From NCBI RefSeq assembly GCF_013410565.1, contig NZ_JACCFO010000001.1:3658001-3722000 (forward strand): 64,000 nucleotides of DNA. The letters are read 5' to 3'. The DNA is from Streptomonospora nanhaiensis. GTDB taxonomy: Bacteria > Actinomycetota > Actinomycetes > Streptosporangiales > Streptosporangiaceae. The notes under the pieces were generated by a model. It was given only the letters and a program-made list of their open reading frames with translations, was not told the DNA's origin and searched no databases. The stretch's first letter is position 1, and the number at the start of each line of letters is the position of its first letter. Position numbers and translations under genes: made by a program. This document shows positions 8,006 through 16,820 of this stretch, in pieces.

Positions 8006-9274
8006 ATGGCTGAGCAGTCGGCCGAGCTGTCCCCCTTGCTCAAGCAGGCCACGCCCGTACTCGCCGCGCGCGGTGAGGGCGTCTACATCTACGACGAGGA
8101 CGACCGCCGCTACCTCGACTTCACCGCCGGGATCGGGGTCACCAGCACCGGCCACTGCCACCCCCGCGTCGTCGAGGCCGCGCAGCGCCAGGTCGCCACC
8201 CTCATCCACGGCCAGTACACGACCGTGATGCACCGGCCGCTGCTGGCGCTCACCGAGCGGCTGGGCGGTGTGCTGCCCCGCGGCGTCGACCGGCTGTTCT
8301 TCGTCAACTCCGGCAGCGAGGCGGTGGAGGCCGCGCTGCGCCTGGCGCGCCAGGCCACCGGCCGGCAGAACGCGATCGTGTTCCAGGGCTCCTTCCACGG
8401 CCGCACCATGGCCGCCGCCTCGCTCACCACCTCCGGGGTGAAGATCCGCGCGGGCATCGGGCCGCTGATGCCGGGCGTGGTCGTCAGCCCGTTCCCCTAC
8501 GCCTACCGGCTGGGCATGAGCGAGGACGCAGCCGTGGAGTACGCGCTGCGCGAGCTGGACTACCAGTTCGCCACGGTGACCTCGCCGCAGGACACCGCCG
8601 CCGTCTTCATCGAGCCGGTCCTGGGCGAGGGCGGGTACGTGCCGGTGCCGCCGGCGTTCCTGCGGGGCCTGCGCGAACGCGCCGACCGGCACGGGTTCCT
8701 GCTGGTGGCCGACGAGGTCCAGACCGGGTTCGGGCGCACCGGCCGGTTCTGGGGGCACGACCACGCCGGCATCACCCCGGACATCGTGATCACGGCCAAG
8801 GGCCTGGCCAGCGGATTCCCGCTGTCGGCGATCGCGGCCCCCAGCGCCCTGATGGAGAAGGCGTGGCCGGGGTCCCAGGGCGGCACCTACGGCGGCAACG
8901 CGGTCTCCTGCGCGGCGGCGCTGGCCACCCTCGACGTCATCGAGGAGGAGGGGCTGGTCGACAACGCCCGCGTGATGGGCGAGCGCCTGCTGGCGGGCCT
9001 GCGCGGCGTGGCCGCCGAGCACTCCGGCATCGGCGACGTCCGCGGGCTGGGCCTGATGGTGGGCAACGAGTTCACCACGGCCGACGGCCGGCCCGACACC
9101 GACACCGCCGCCCGCGCCCACCGGATCGCGGCCGACAAGGGGCTGCTGCTGCTGACCTGCGGCCCGCACGGCAACGTGGTCCGGATGATCCCGCCGCTGA
9201 TCGTCACGGCCGACCAGGTCGACTCCGCCGTGGCGGTGTGGTCCGAGGCGGTCAAGGAGGCCACCGCCGGCTGA
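8006..9274 (+). CDS. gabT: 4-aminobutyrate aminotransferase
   Basis: A 422-residue class III PLP aminotransferase that moves the amino group of GABA to 2-oxoglutarate, giving succinate semialdehyde for GabD. The PLP lysine is Lys265 in ITAKGLASGFPLSA, the Asp that holds the ring nitrogen is in VADEVQTGFGRTGRFW, and the phosphate loop is in NSGSEAVEAAL. The ATG at 8006 follows a GAGG site. Divergent from gabD. Related enzymes act on ornithine or acetylornithine, so the assignment rests partly on the pairing with gabD. Confidence 0.88.
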   Translation: MAEQSAELSPLLKQATPVLAARGEGVYIYDEDDRRYLDFTAGIGVTSTGHCHPRVVEAAQRQVATLIHGQYTTVMHRPLLALTERLGGVLPRGVDRLFFVNSGSEAVEAALRLARQATGRQNAIVFQGSFHGRTMAAASLTTSGVKIRAGIGPLMPGVVVSPFPYAYRLGMSEDAAVEYALRELDYQFATVTSPQDTAAVFIEPVLGEGGYVPVPPAFLRGLRERADRHGFLLVADEVQTGFGRTGRFWGHDHAGITPDIVITAKGLASGFPLSAIAAPSALMEKAWPGSQGGTYGGNAVSCAAALATLDVIEEEGLVDNARVMGERLLAGLRGVAAEHSGIGDVRGLGLMVGNEFTTADGRPDTDTAARAHRIAADKGLLLLTCGPHGNVVRMIPPLIVTADQVDSAVAVWSEAVKEATAG

Positions 9275-9297
9275 CGACCGGCCCCGCCGCGACGCCG

Positions 9298-9338
9298 CGG
9301 CCCCGGTCCGCGCCGTGTGCGGGTGCGGACCGGGGCCG
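9298..9338. terminator. 14-bp hairpin terminator
   Basis: CGGCCCCGGTCCGC (9298-9311) pairs perfectly with GCGGACCGGGGCCG (9325-9338) across a 13-base loop. It lies between convergent gabT and the DJ-1/PfpI gene and can serve both. Confidence 0.75.
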
Positions 9339-9354
9339 TTGCCCGTGCGGCGGG

Positions 9355-9975
9355 TCAGATCAGGCCGAGCGCGGCCTCGCGCAGGGCCGCGTCCGCACGC
9401 TCGGCGTTGCCGCTGTCGAAGGGCGGGTCGGGGTCGTACTCCACGACGAGCTGCACGGCGCGCGCGGTGTCGGCGCCGCTGGTCCGCGCGAGCAGCTCCA
9501 GCGCCATGTCGATGCCGGCCGACACCCCCGCCGCCGTGACCACGGTGCCGTCCACCACCACGCGCTCGCGCGCCGGCTCGGCCCCGAAGCCGGCCAGGCC
9601 GTCCACCACGCCCCAGTGGGAGGTCGCCCGACGGCCCGCCAGCACCCCCGCCGCGCCCAGGATGAGCGACCCGCTGCACACCGACGCGGTCCAGGCGGCG
9701 TGCTCGTGCGCGGCGCGGATCCAGTCCAGCAGGACCGGGTCACCCATGGCCTGGGCCGTGCCGGGGCCGCCCGGCACCAGTACCACGTCGGGCCGGGGCA
9801 CGTCGGCCAGCGCGGCGGCGGCCGTCAGGGTGAGGCTCTCGCGGTCGTCGAGGACCGGGCCGGGCGCGGGGGCGGCGAAGGTGACCGTCCAGCCCGGCGC
9901 GAAGGCCAGCACCGTGTAGGGGCCGACCGCGTCCAGTGCGGTGAACCCGGGGTAGAGCGGTATCACGACGTGCAT
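9355..9975 (-). CDS. DJ-1/PfpI family protein
   Basis: A 206-residue single-domain protein of the DJ-1/PfpI (isonitrile hydratase-like) group. The nucleophile elbow Cys is Cys100 in SVCSGSLILGAAG, and the N terminus (VVIPLYPGFTALDAVGPYTVL) carries the conserved acidic pocket region. It is the second gene of a two-gene operon: the upstream GlxA-type regulator stops 4 bases before its ATG. Family members hydrate isonitriles or deglycate; the substrate here is open. Confidence 0.85.
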   Translation of the reverse strand: MHVVIPLYPGFTALDAVGPYTVLAFAPGWTVTFAAPAPGPVLDDRESLTLTAAAALADVPRPDVVLVPGGPGTAQAMGDPVLLDWIRAAHEHAAWTASVCSGSLILGAAGVLAGRRATSHWGVVDGLAGFGAEPARERVVVDGTVVTAAGVSAGIDMALELLARTSGADTARAVQLVVEYDPDPPFDSGNAERADAALREAALGLI

Positions 9976-9979
9976 GGGA

Positions 9980-10942
9980 TCAGTTCTCCTTCGCCTGGAA
10001 CCGGCGGCGGTAGTCGCCGGGTGAGATCCGCCAGTGGCGGCGGAAGACGCGGTAGAGGGTCTCGGGGCTGCCCAGGCCCGACTCCCGGGCGACCCGGTCG
10101 AGCGGATGGGCCGTGGTCTCCAGCAGCCGCCGGGCCGCGTCGGCGCGGCTGCGCTCGACGTAGGCGCCCGGCGGCATCCCGGTCTCGCGGGTGAAGACCC
10201 GCGAGAAGTGGCGCTCGCTCATGGCGGCGCGCGCGGCCAGCGCGGGTATCCGCAGGTCGGCGCCTGGGTTGGCGTCGATGAACGCCTTCAGCTCGCGCAG
10301 GGGCTCGCTGCGCGGCGCGGGGGTGCGCACCGGCAGGCTGAACTGGTCCTGGCCGCCGGGCCGGTGCAGGTAGACGACCAGGGCGCGGGCGACCCGCGCG
10401 GCCAGTTCGTGGCCGTGGTCGTCGGCCACCAGCGCCAGCGCGAGGTCGATGCCGGAGGTGACGCCGGCCGAGGTCCACACGTCGCCGTCGCGGATGTAGA
10501 TGCGGGCGGGGTCGGCCTCGGTCGCGGGGTAGCGCCGGGCGAAGTCGTCGGCGACCCACCAGTGGGTGGTGGCCCGGCGTCCGGCCAGCAGGCCCGCCTC
10601 GGCCAGCAGGAAGGCCCCGTTGCAGACCGAGGCCACGCGGCGCGCCTGGCCCGCCAGGCGGGCGACCTGCGCCACCAGCTCGCGGTCGGCCAGGTGGTCG
10701 GGCACCCCGAACCCGCCCGCCACCAGCAAGGTGTCGATCGGTCCGGTCACCTCGCGCAGGGCCGTGTCGGCGTGGACGGCGATGCCGCCGTGGGCCCGCA
10801 CCGTGCCCGCGCGCACGGCGGCCGCCTCCAGCCGGTAGCCGCCGTCCGGCGCGAAGAGCCCCGCGGAGGCGAACACGTCGGCGGGGCCGGACAGGTCCAG
10901 CAGCTGGAACCGTTCGAACACCACCAGGACGACGCGCCTCAT
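9980..10942 (-). CDS. GlxA/FtrA-type AraC-family regulator
   Basis: A 320-residue regulator with an N-terminal DJ-1-like sensory domain (residues about 3-170, elbow SVCNGAFLLAEAG) and a C-terminal AraC-type double helix-turn-helix (MSERHFSRVFTRETGMPPGAYVERSRADAARRLL split over about 240-310). Such proteins usually activate genes close by. The sensor domain is homologous to the whole of the downstream DJ-1/PfpI protein, so both may recognise a similar small molecule (inference). Confidence 0.88.
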   Translation of the reverse strand: MRRVVLVVFERFQLLDLSGPADVFASAGLFAPDGGYRLEAAAVRAGTVRAHGGIAVHADTALREVTGPIDTLLVAGGFGVPDHLADRELVAQVARLAGQARRVASVCNGAFLLAEAGLLAGRRATTHWWVADDFARRYPATEADPARIYIRDGDVWTSAGVTSGIDLALALVADDHGHELAARVARALVVYLHRPGGQDQFSLPVRTPAPRSEPLRELKAFIDANPGADLRIPALAARAAMSERHFSRVFTRETGMPPGAYVERSRADAARRLLETTAHPLDRVARESGLGSPETLYRVFRRHWRISPGDYRRRFQAKEN

Positions 10943-11078
10943 GCCGTTAATGCTGGTCGGCGGCCGGCGATGGCGTCAACGACACGAACATTGCGGAATC
11001 GGCCATGCGGCGGGCGACGGAGGCCGGGGCCAACGTCGCCGCGACCGGGCCCGCCTCGGCGGCGGACCCGGCGGCGGG

Positions 11079-11252
11079 TCACTTCTCCTCGAAGTCCTCC
11101 CGGCTGGTGCCCGCCTCCTCCATGGCGTCCTGCAACTCGGCCTCCAGTTCGCGCCGGGTGTCGGGCTCCCGGTCGGGGCCGTCGTCGCGGGTGCCGGGCA
11201 GCACCTGGTCGGTCTGCGGGGTCTTCTTGCCGGACTCCTCGGGCATGGTCAT
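11079..11252 (-). CDS. Small charged protein, function unknown
   Basis: A 57-residue hydrophilic, acidic protein (MTMPEESGKKTPQTDQ, then RRELEAELQDAMEEAG near the end) with no membrane segment and probably little fixed fold. The ATG at 11252 has an AAGGTGGGAAG site upstream. It resembles other small acidic actinobacterial proteins of unknown role. The 136 bases between it and the GlxA-type gene hold nothing I can recognise. Confidence 0.5.
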   Translation of the reverse strand: MTMPEESGKKTPQTDQVLPGTRDDGPDREPDTRRELEAELQDAMEEAGTSREDFEEK

Positions 11253-11365
11253 GGGGCTTCCCACCTTCCGTTCGGTCGGCGGCCCGCGAGGGCGGGCGCG
11301 TCGTCACGGGGCGGACCGCTACCCAGGGGCCCCGCCGCCTCACGCGGCCGGGGCGCCGGGCGTGC

Positions 11366-12136
11366 TCAGCGCTGGCGGGTGGGGCGGACGATGATCTCGT
11401 TGACGTCGACGTCGGCGGGCTGGTCGAGCGCGAAGCTCACGGCGCGGGCCACCGCGTCGGGGGCGATGGTGTCGGCCCGGTAGGTCTTCATCATCTCCGC
11501 GGCGCCGGGCTCGGTGATGGAGTCGGCCAGTTCGGACTCCACCACCCCGGGCGAGACCGTGGTCACCCGCACCGAGGGGTCGCTCTCCTGGCGCAGGCCC
11601 TCGGTGATGGCCCAGGCCGCGTACTTGGTGGCGGAGTAGACGGCGCTGGTGGGGACCACCTCGTGGGCGCCGACGCTGGCGATGGTGACGAAGTGGCCGC
11701 CGCCCTGGGCGGTGAAGACGGGCAGCGCGGCGGCGATGCCGTGCAGCAGGCCGCGCACGTTGACGTCGATCATCCGGTCCCACTCCTCGACCAGCAGGGA
11801 GTCCAGGCGGGACAGCGGCATGACGCCCGCGTTGGCGACCAGCGCGTCGACCCGGCCGTGGCGGGCGCGGGCGGCCTCGACGAAGGCCGCGGTGTCGGCG
11901 CGGTCGGTCACGTCCAGCCGCACGGCCAGCAGGCTGCCGCCCGAGAGCGCGGCGGAGTCGGCGGTGCGCCGGGCGAGGGCGTCCAGGCGGTCGGTGCGGC
12001 GGGCGCCCGCCACGACGTGGTGGCCCTGGGCCACCAGGCGGACGGCGATCGCCTCGCCGATGCCGCTGCTGGCACCGGTGACCAGGACGACGCGGGGCTG
12101 CTGTGCCGGCGTAGTCGGGATGTCGGTTGTGTCCAT
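11366..12136 (-). CDS. SDR-family oxidoreductase
   Basis: A 256-residue classical short-chain dehydrogenase. TGASSGIG (about residues 19-26) binds NADP(H), the ARRTDR stretch that follows favours NADP, NAGV is at about 110, and the catalytic Ser and YSATK are present. The C terminus VDVNEIIVRPTRQR is typical of the YdfG-like group. It is divergent from the MmyB-type regulator at 12239, a pairing that is very common in actinobacteria, and is probably repressed by it. Substrate unknown. Confidence 0.88.
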   Translation of the reverse strand: MDTTDIPTTPAQQPRVVLVTGASSGIGEAIAVRLVAQGHHVVAGARRTDRLDALARRTADSAALSGGSLLAVRLDVTDRADTAAFVEAARARHGRVDALVANAGVMPLSRLDSLLVEEWDRMIDVNVRGLLHGIAAALPVFTAQGGGHFVTIASVGAHEVVPTSAVYSATKYAAWAITEGLRQESDPSVRVTTVSPGVVESELADSITEPGAAEMMKTYRADTIAPDAVARAVSFALDQPADVDVNEIIVRPTRQR

Positions 12137-12184
12137 GGCATCGACTCTGCCGGTGCGGCCGGGGCCGAGGAAGGGCGCCGTTGT

Positions 12185-12231
12185 CCTGGGTGCGCTGTGC
12201 CCAGGCTCGGTGCGGGCGCGCCGCCTAGGGT
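12185..12231. promoter_or_regulatory. Inverted repeat and -10 box between SDR and MmyB-type genes
   Basis: CCTGGG (12185-12190) and CCCAGG (12200-12205) form an operator-like repeat with a 9-base spacer. TAGGGT (12226-12231) is a -10 box 7 bases ahead of the regulator ATG, again suggesting a leaderless transcript. The repeat is placed to control both divergent genes. Confidence 0.5.
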
Positions 12232-12238
12232 GGGCGCC

Positions 12239-13063
12239 ATGAGCGAACTCGGGGAGTACCTGCGCGCCCGGCGCGGGCGCATCACGCCCGAGCGGGCGGG
12301 CCTGGTGAGCACGGGCCGGCGCCGCGTCAGCGGGCTGCGCCGCGAGGAGGTCGCGCTGCTGGCGGGGATGAGCGCCGACTACTACACCCGGCTGGAGCAG
12401 GGACGGGAGCGCACGCCGTCGGCCCAGGTGGTCGACGCCCTGGCGGCGGCGCTGCGCCTGGACGAGGACGGCCGGCAGCACCTCTTCCGCCTGGCCGGGC
12501 TGGCGCCGCGCGCCCGGTCGGGCGCCGTGCCCGACCGGGTGGACCACGGCCTGCTGCGGCTGATGGACGCCTGGCCCGACAACCCGGCGATGGTCTACAA
12601 CCCCGCCTACGACGTGCTGGCCGCCAACGCGATCGCCGACGCGCTGTTCAGCGGCTGGGCGCACTCGCGCAACCTGCTGCTCGTGGTGTTCACCGACCCG
12701 GCCGCGCGGTCCTTCTACCGCGACTGGGACGTGGTGGCGCGCAACGCGGTCGCCGGGTTCCGGCTGGGCCACGGCCACGCGCCCGAGCACCCGCGCGTGC
12801 GCGAGGTGCTGGCCGAACTGCTGGCGACCAGCCCGGAGTTCGCGGCGCTGTGGTCCTCCCACGAGGCGCGGGGCAAGGCGCCGGAGAGCAAGCGGTTCCT
12901 CCATCCCGAGGTGGGTCCGCTGGAGCTGACCATGCAGACCTTCGACGTGCGGTCCAGCCCCGGGCAGGAACTGGTGGTCTACCACGCCGAGCCGGGGTCC
13001 TCCAGTGCCGAGGCGCTGTCCCTGCTGGGCTCGCTCGCCGCGACGGCCCGGCGGGACGCCTAG
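12239..13063 (+). CDS. MmyB-type XRE regulator
   Basis: A 274-residue regulator with an N-terminal XRE helix-turn-helix (LRREEVALLAGMSADYYTRLEQGRE split at about residues 30-55) and a C-terminal MmyB-like ligand-binding domain that is known to hold fatty-acid-like ligands (VYNPAYDVLAANAIADALF, NAVAGFRLG). It is divergent from an SDR gene. The common arrangement is repression of the dehydrogenase until a substrate-like ligand binds. Confidence 0.9.
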   Translation: MSELGEYLRARRGRITPERAGLVSTGRRRVSGLRREEVALLAGMSADYYTRLEQGRERTPSAQVVDALAAALRLDEDGRQHLFRLAGLAPRARSGAVPDRVDHGLLRLMDAWPDNPAMVYNPAYDVLAANAIADALFSGWAHSRNLLLVVFTDPAARSFYRDWDVVARNAVAGFRLGHGHAPEHPRVREVLAELLATSPEFAALWSSHEARGKAPESKRFLHPEVGPLELTMQTFDVRSSPGQELVVYHAEPGSSSAEALSLLGSLAATARRDA

Positions 13064-13127
13064 CGGGTTGAAGATCTCCGACCGCGAATGCGGTAGCGTT
13101 TCTTCAACCCCGAGACCGGAGGAACGC

Positions 13128-13808
13128 ATGCTGCCCGATCCGCACGGCGATCTGGACCTCCACCGCCTCCACTCCCGCCTGGCACATATCGGCACCTCGT
13201 GGCGCGTCCTGGAGCGCGCCATCCGCATGGGCGAGGCCGGCTGGCGCCAGGCCACCCCCAACCACAGCGCCGGCGCGGCGGGCCGGTTCGGCTACGAGGC
13301 GCGGCTGTCGGCCCTGCGCGAGGGCCAGAAGTCGGAGTTCGGCTGGGACAACGCCCGCCTGATGCAGATCGACCTCACCGTGAACCCCGAGCGCACCACG
13401 GCCATCCAGACCATGCTGGGCAACTCCGCCACCGGCCACCCCGCCGAGACCCCGCGCAACCTGCACCCGCGCGGGCCCAACGGCCAGGTGCTGCTCGCGC
13501 AGGGCGGCGGCGACCAGCTCGCGCTCTTCGACGCCGAGCCGCTGCGCGCGCCGGGCGACGAGGTCCAACTCGACGGCGCCGACCACCCCGAGGTCTGGGT
13601 GCTGCTGGTCAACCGGATGACCCGGCCCGGCGACGACACCGTGTACTGGCACAGCGAGCTGTCGCTCCCCCGGCCCACGAACGAACAGGGGTACATTACC
13701 GACTGGATCGAGCGCCTCCCGCTGCCGGTCGTCGCGGCCGGACCGGTCGTCTTCCCCGACGAAGGCGAGGTGCCGGGCGGGCTCGTCATCCCGGTGGACT
13801 TCCGCTGA
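13128..13808 (+). CDS. Unknown protein paired with an ImmA/IrrE peptidase
   Basis: A 226-residue soluble protein that I do not recognise. The N-terminal third is helical and rich in Arg, His and Trp (HSRLAHIGTSWRVLERAIRM); the middle is Gly/Pro-rich; the C-terminal part looks beta-rich (PEVWVLLVNRM, then VYWHSELSLPRP). No signal peptide or membrane segment. A GGAGGAA site precedes the ATG and a TAGCGT box lies about 30 bases before it. The XRE-ImmA/IrrE gene follows after 52 bases, so the two probably form one unit and this protein may be the target that the peptidase cuts or guards (inference). Confidence 0.6.
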   Translation: MLPDPHGDLDLHRLHSRLAHIGTSWRVLERAIRMGEAGWRQATPNHSAGAAGRFGYEARLSALREGQKSEFGWDNARLMQIDLTVNPERTTAIQTMLGNSATGHPAETPRNLHPRGPNGQVLLAQGGGDQLALFDAEPLRAPGDEVQLDGADHPEVWVLLVNRMTRPGDDTVYWHSELSLPRPTNEQGYITDWIERLPLPVVAAGPVVFPDEGEVPGGLVIPVDFR

Positions 13809-13860
13809 GGCGGTCCACCGCCCGGCCACCACCCACCACACGACAGGGCGCACACCACAC

Positions 13861-14946
13861 ATGGTCACCCCTTCCCGCATCCAACTCGCCCGCGAACGGC
13901 GAGCGGTGACCCTGGCGCAGCTCTCGCGGACCTGCGGGATCTCCCAGCAGAGCCTGTCGCGCTACGAGAACGCGCGCGCCGAGCCCTCGGCCGGCACCCT
14001 GGCCGCGATCGCCGCGGCGCTGCGGTTCCCGGTCGCGTTCTTCACCGCCGAGGACATCGAGGAGGTCGGCTCGGAGGCCGTGGCGTTCCGCGCCCGCACC
14101 AAGACCTCGATGCGCAAGCAGAAGGCGGTGCGGGCGAGCGCGGCGCTGGGCGTGCAGCTGCGCCACTGGCTGGCCGAGCGGTTCGCGCTGCCCGAGCCCG
14201 ACGTGCCCACCCTGGGGCGGCCCGCGCCCGACGTGGCCGCCGAGATCGTGCGCTCGCGCTGGGGGCTGGGCGAGGCCGCGGCGCCCAACATGGTGCACCT
14301 GCTGGAGGCGCACGGGGTGTGCGTGTTCTCGCTCGACCCCGAGCACGAGGAGGTCGACGCCTTCAGCTTCTGGCGCGACTCCACCCCTTACGTGTTCCTC
14401 AGCACCGGCAAGACCGCCGAGCGCGGCCGGTTCGACGCCGCCCACGAACTGGGGCACCTGGTGATGCACGGCCAGGAGCGGCCGCTGACGGGGCCCGACG
14501 CCGAGCGCGAGGCCAACCAGTTCGCCAGCGCGTTCCTGATGCCCCGGGCCGACGTGCTCGCGCGCATGCCCTCGGGCGCGCAGGTCGACCAGATCCTGAA
14601 GGCGCGGACCATCTGGCGGGTGTCGGCGATGGCGCTGACCCACCGGATGCACGACCTCGGGCTGCTGAGCGACTGGCAGTACCGGTCGACGTGCGCGCAG
14701 CTGGCGGAGCTGGGCTACCGGCGCGGCGAGCCCGACGGGATCCCCCGCGAGACCTCGCAGGTGCTGACCAAGGCGTTCCAGCGGCTGCGCCGCACAGGGG
14801 TGTCGGCGGCGCAGGTGGCCGCCGAGCTGCACATCCCGGTCGAGGAGCTGAACACGCTGCTGTTCGGCCTCGCCTTCACCGCCCGCGAGGGGGCGGCCGC
14901 CCGCACCGCCCCGCCGGGCCCCCGGGCGCGCCTGCGGGTGCTGTAG
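13861..14946 (+). CDS. XRE regulator fused to ImmA/IrrE metallopeptidase
   Basis: A 361-residue two-domain protein. Residues about 5-60 form an XRE helix-turn-helix (TLAQLSRTCGISQQSLSRYE). Residues about 150-260 form an M78 (ImmA/IrrE) zinc peptidase with HELGH at 195-199 and a third acidic ligand in DAEREANQFASAFLMP. In known systems (ImmA of ICEBs1, IrrE/PprI of Deinococcus) such peptidases cut a repressor after a stress signal. Here sensor, DNA binding and peptidase are in one chain. The C-terminal 90 residues are helical. Confidence 0.88.
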   Translation: MVTPSRIQLARERRAVTLAQLSRTCGISQQSLSRYENARAEPSAGTLAAIAAALRFPVAFFTAEDIEEVGSEAVAFRARTKTSMRKQKAVRASAALGVQLRHWLAERFALPEPDVPTLGRPAPDVAAEIVRSRWGLGEAAAPNMVHLLEAHGVCVFSLDPEHEEVDAFSFWRDSTPYVFLSTGKTAERGRFDAAHELGHLVMHGQERPLTGPDAEREANQFASAFLMPRADVLARMPSGAQVDQILKARTIWRVSAMALTHRMHDLGLLSDWQYRSTCAQLAELGYRRGEPDGIPRETSQVLTKAFQRLRRTGVSAAQVAAELHIPVEELNTLLFGLAFTAREGAAARTAPPGPRARLRVL

Positions 14947-15134
14947 CGGGGCGCCCGCGGAGATCGGCGCGGCCGCGCGCGGCAGGAGGGGCGGCAACCC
15001 CGGCCCGACCGCGCGATCGGGCGAGGGGCGGAGCGTGCGCGGCCGGGGTCCGGAGTGGGGCGGGCGCGAAGGAGGCCGAGAGGGCGCGGCCGCTCGCGGC
15101 GGGCCGGCGGCCCGCGGGGCCTTCAGCCGGGGTT

Positions 15135-15359
15135 TCAGGCGTGCGGCGGCACGTCGGCGTCGGGGTCCTCCAGCACCGAGCGGTCCTCGGTCTCCCCGTC
15201 GGCGGGGACCGAGGTGGGCACACCGGTACCGGTGGCCTTGCGGCCGTGCTCGCGCGCCTCCTCCTGCGACGGCGACTCCTCCTCGTCGCGCAGCACGGGC
15301 GCGAACTCGCGGTCGTGGGTCTCCTCGGGCTCGTGGCCCAGCGGTTCGGATTCGGACAC
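15135..15359 (-). CDS. Small acidic protein, function unknown
   Basis: A 74-residue, highly charged protein without hydrophobic segments (SESEPLGHEPEETHDREFAP at the start, ending DADVPPHA). A GTG start with AGGAGGTG upstream makes translation likely. It is probably disordered. The DUF6343-like gene lies upstream on the same strand. Function unknown. The 188 bases between 14947 and 15134 show no gene. Confidence 0.5.
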   Translation of the reverse strand: MSESEPLGHEPEETHDREFAPVLRDEEESPSQEEAREHGRKATGTGVPTSVPADGETEDRSVLEDPDADVPPHA

Positions 15360-15437
15360 CTCGCCACCTCCTCAGCGGTCATCCCAAGCGGGCGGCCCGG
15401 ACCGCGCGTGCCATGCGGGCGGGCCGATGGACGGCGA

Positions 15438-15686
15438 TCACTCGAACAGCGAACCGTGTCCGGGCCCGCGCTGCCGGCGGCGGCGCTGGACGACCACGAT
15501 GTCGACCACGCCGACCACCGCGAGGGCCCACAGGACGACGGCCAGGACCGGGAACCCGGCGGCCCACGCCACCACGCCGAGGGCCACGCAGATGACGGCC
15601 CCCAGCGCGGCCAGCACCAGGCGCAGGTTCAGCGCGCTGTAGGGGCGATCGTGGGAACCGCGCGGCCGATCGCGCCAAGAGGACAC
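15438..15686 (-). CDS. DUF6343-like small membrane protein
   Basis: An 82-residue protein: a basic N terminus containing RPYSALNLRLVLAALG, two adjoining hydrophobic helices (about residues 22-63), and a basic tail VVVQRRRRQRGPG. The SALNLRLVLA opening followed by two helices and a QRRR end fits the DUF6343 family of actinobacteria. I chose the GTG at 15686 because GGGAGGAGG sits just upstream. Role unknown. Confidence 0.6.
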   Translation of the reverse strand: MSSWRDRPRGSHDRPYSALNLRLVLAALGAVICVALGVVAWAAGFPVLAVVLWALAVVGVVDIVVVQRRRRQRGPGHGSLFE

Positions 15687-15993
15687 GGGACCTCCTCCCT
15701 TCGCCTCGGCTCTCCACCGTCCGTGGGTGCACCGCTGCCCGGAGAAGGCCCGGCAATGCACACCCGCGGTCGCCCCTGTGGACGACCGCGGCGGCCCGCC
15801 CGGCACCACGGCCGCCTTGGCCGCAGCGTGCCGCTCACCCCAGGGAGGTCTACCAGGCGCTCCCGGCCCGTCCGGTTCCCGACGGCCGCGCCGCGCGCCG
15901 ACCGGCGGCACCGTGCCGAAAACCGGATGCGCCCCGCCCGGCCCCGATGCGACGATGCCGCCGCACCGCACGCGGAGACCATGAGGGAGCGGC

Positions 15994-16605
15994 ATGGCGA
16001 ACGACGGCAGCGCGCAGGCCCCGGACCCCGGCTGCCTGATCCTGACGGGCATGCCCGGAGCGGGGAAGTCGACTTCGGCCCCGCTGGTGGCCGCCCACTT
16101 CCCGCGCGCGGCGCACATCAGCGGCGACGTGCTGTCCTACATGGTCGTCCAGGGCCGGGTCGGGTTCACCGGCACCCCGCCCGAGGAGGCCGACCGCCAG
16201 CTCCTGCTGTGCCTCCGCAACATGTGCACCCTGGCGAACAACTTCGCCGAGAACGGCGTGTTCCCGATCCTCGAGTACACCATCGACAACCGCCGCCTGC
16301 TCGACCACATGCTGGCCCTCCTGCGCCCCCGCCCGGTCATGCTCGTCGTCCTGGCCCCGCCGCTGGAGGTCTGCCTGGCCCGCAACGCCGCCCGCCCGCC
16401 TCGCGAGCGCGTGGACCTCGACTACTCCCCCTACTACCGCGCGATGGAGCACAACCTGGCCGGCGTCGGCTGGTGGCTGGACACCGCCACGATGACCCCG
16501 GAGCAGACCGCCGCGACCATCGCCCACCACGCCCAAGAGAAGGCCACCGTCGAGCCCCCGCCCTCCCCGTGTCACGCTCCTCACGTCCCCCGCCCCCACC
16601 GTTAA
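15994..16605 (+). CDS. P-loop NTPase / small-molecule kinase-like protein
   Basis: A 203-residue P-loop protein. Walker A is GMPGAGKST at residues 19-27; a DNRRLLDHM segment and an Arg-rich lid (RNAARPPRERVDLDYSPYY) follow, as in chloramphenicol phosphotransferase-like and zeta-toxin-like kinases. The C-terminal 30 residues are Pro/His-rich and probably unstructured. No toxin-antitoxin partner is visible next to it. The substrate is unknown. Confidence 0.7.
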   Translation: MANDGSAQAPDPGCLILTGMPGAGKSTSAPLVAAHFPRAAHISGDVLSYMVVQGRVGFTGTPPEEADRQLLLCLRNMCTLANNFAENGVFPILEYTIDNRRLLDHMLALLRPRPVMLVVLAPPLEVCLARNAARPPRERVDLDYSPYYRAMEHNLAGVGWWLDTATMTPEQTAATIAHHAQEKATVEPPPSPCHAPHVPRPHR

Positions 16606-16690
16606 TGTGGCGAAACCGCCCTGTGCCCCGTGGTAGAGTCATACACGTCTTCCAGGGGAACGCCCCACCGGAGACCACAACTCAAAACCG

Positions 16691-16763
16691 GCACTCGTAG
16701 CTCAATGGATAGAGCATCTGACTACGGATCAGAAGGTTGGGGGTTCGAATCCTCCCGAGTGCG
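16691..16763 (+). tRNA. tRNA-Arg (anticodon ACG)
   Basis: Full cloverleaf: acceptor arms GCACTCG (16691-16697) and CGAGTGC (16756-16762), anticodon stem CTGA/TCAG around the loop CTACGGA, and a T arm GGGGG-TTCGAAT-CCTCC. CCA is not encoded. The anticodon ACG, read as inosine, decodes CGN Arg codons. tRNA-Arg genes are common integration sites, and an accessory region follows it. Confidence 0.95.
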
Positions 16764-16780
16764 CAACGCGCAAGCGCAGC

Positions 16781-16820
16781 AGCGAGGCTCCGACCAGCGA
16801 ATACAGGTCGAAGCCTCGTT
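16781..16820 (+). terminator. Hairpin downstream of tRNA-Arg
   Basis: AGCGAGGCTCCGACC (16781-16795) pairs with GGTCGAAGCCTCGTT (16806-16820) with two imperfect positions, followed by a short T-containing stretch. It fits a terminator for the tRNA transcript. Confidence 0.6.
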
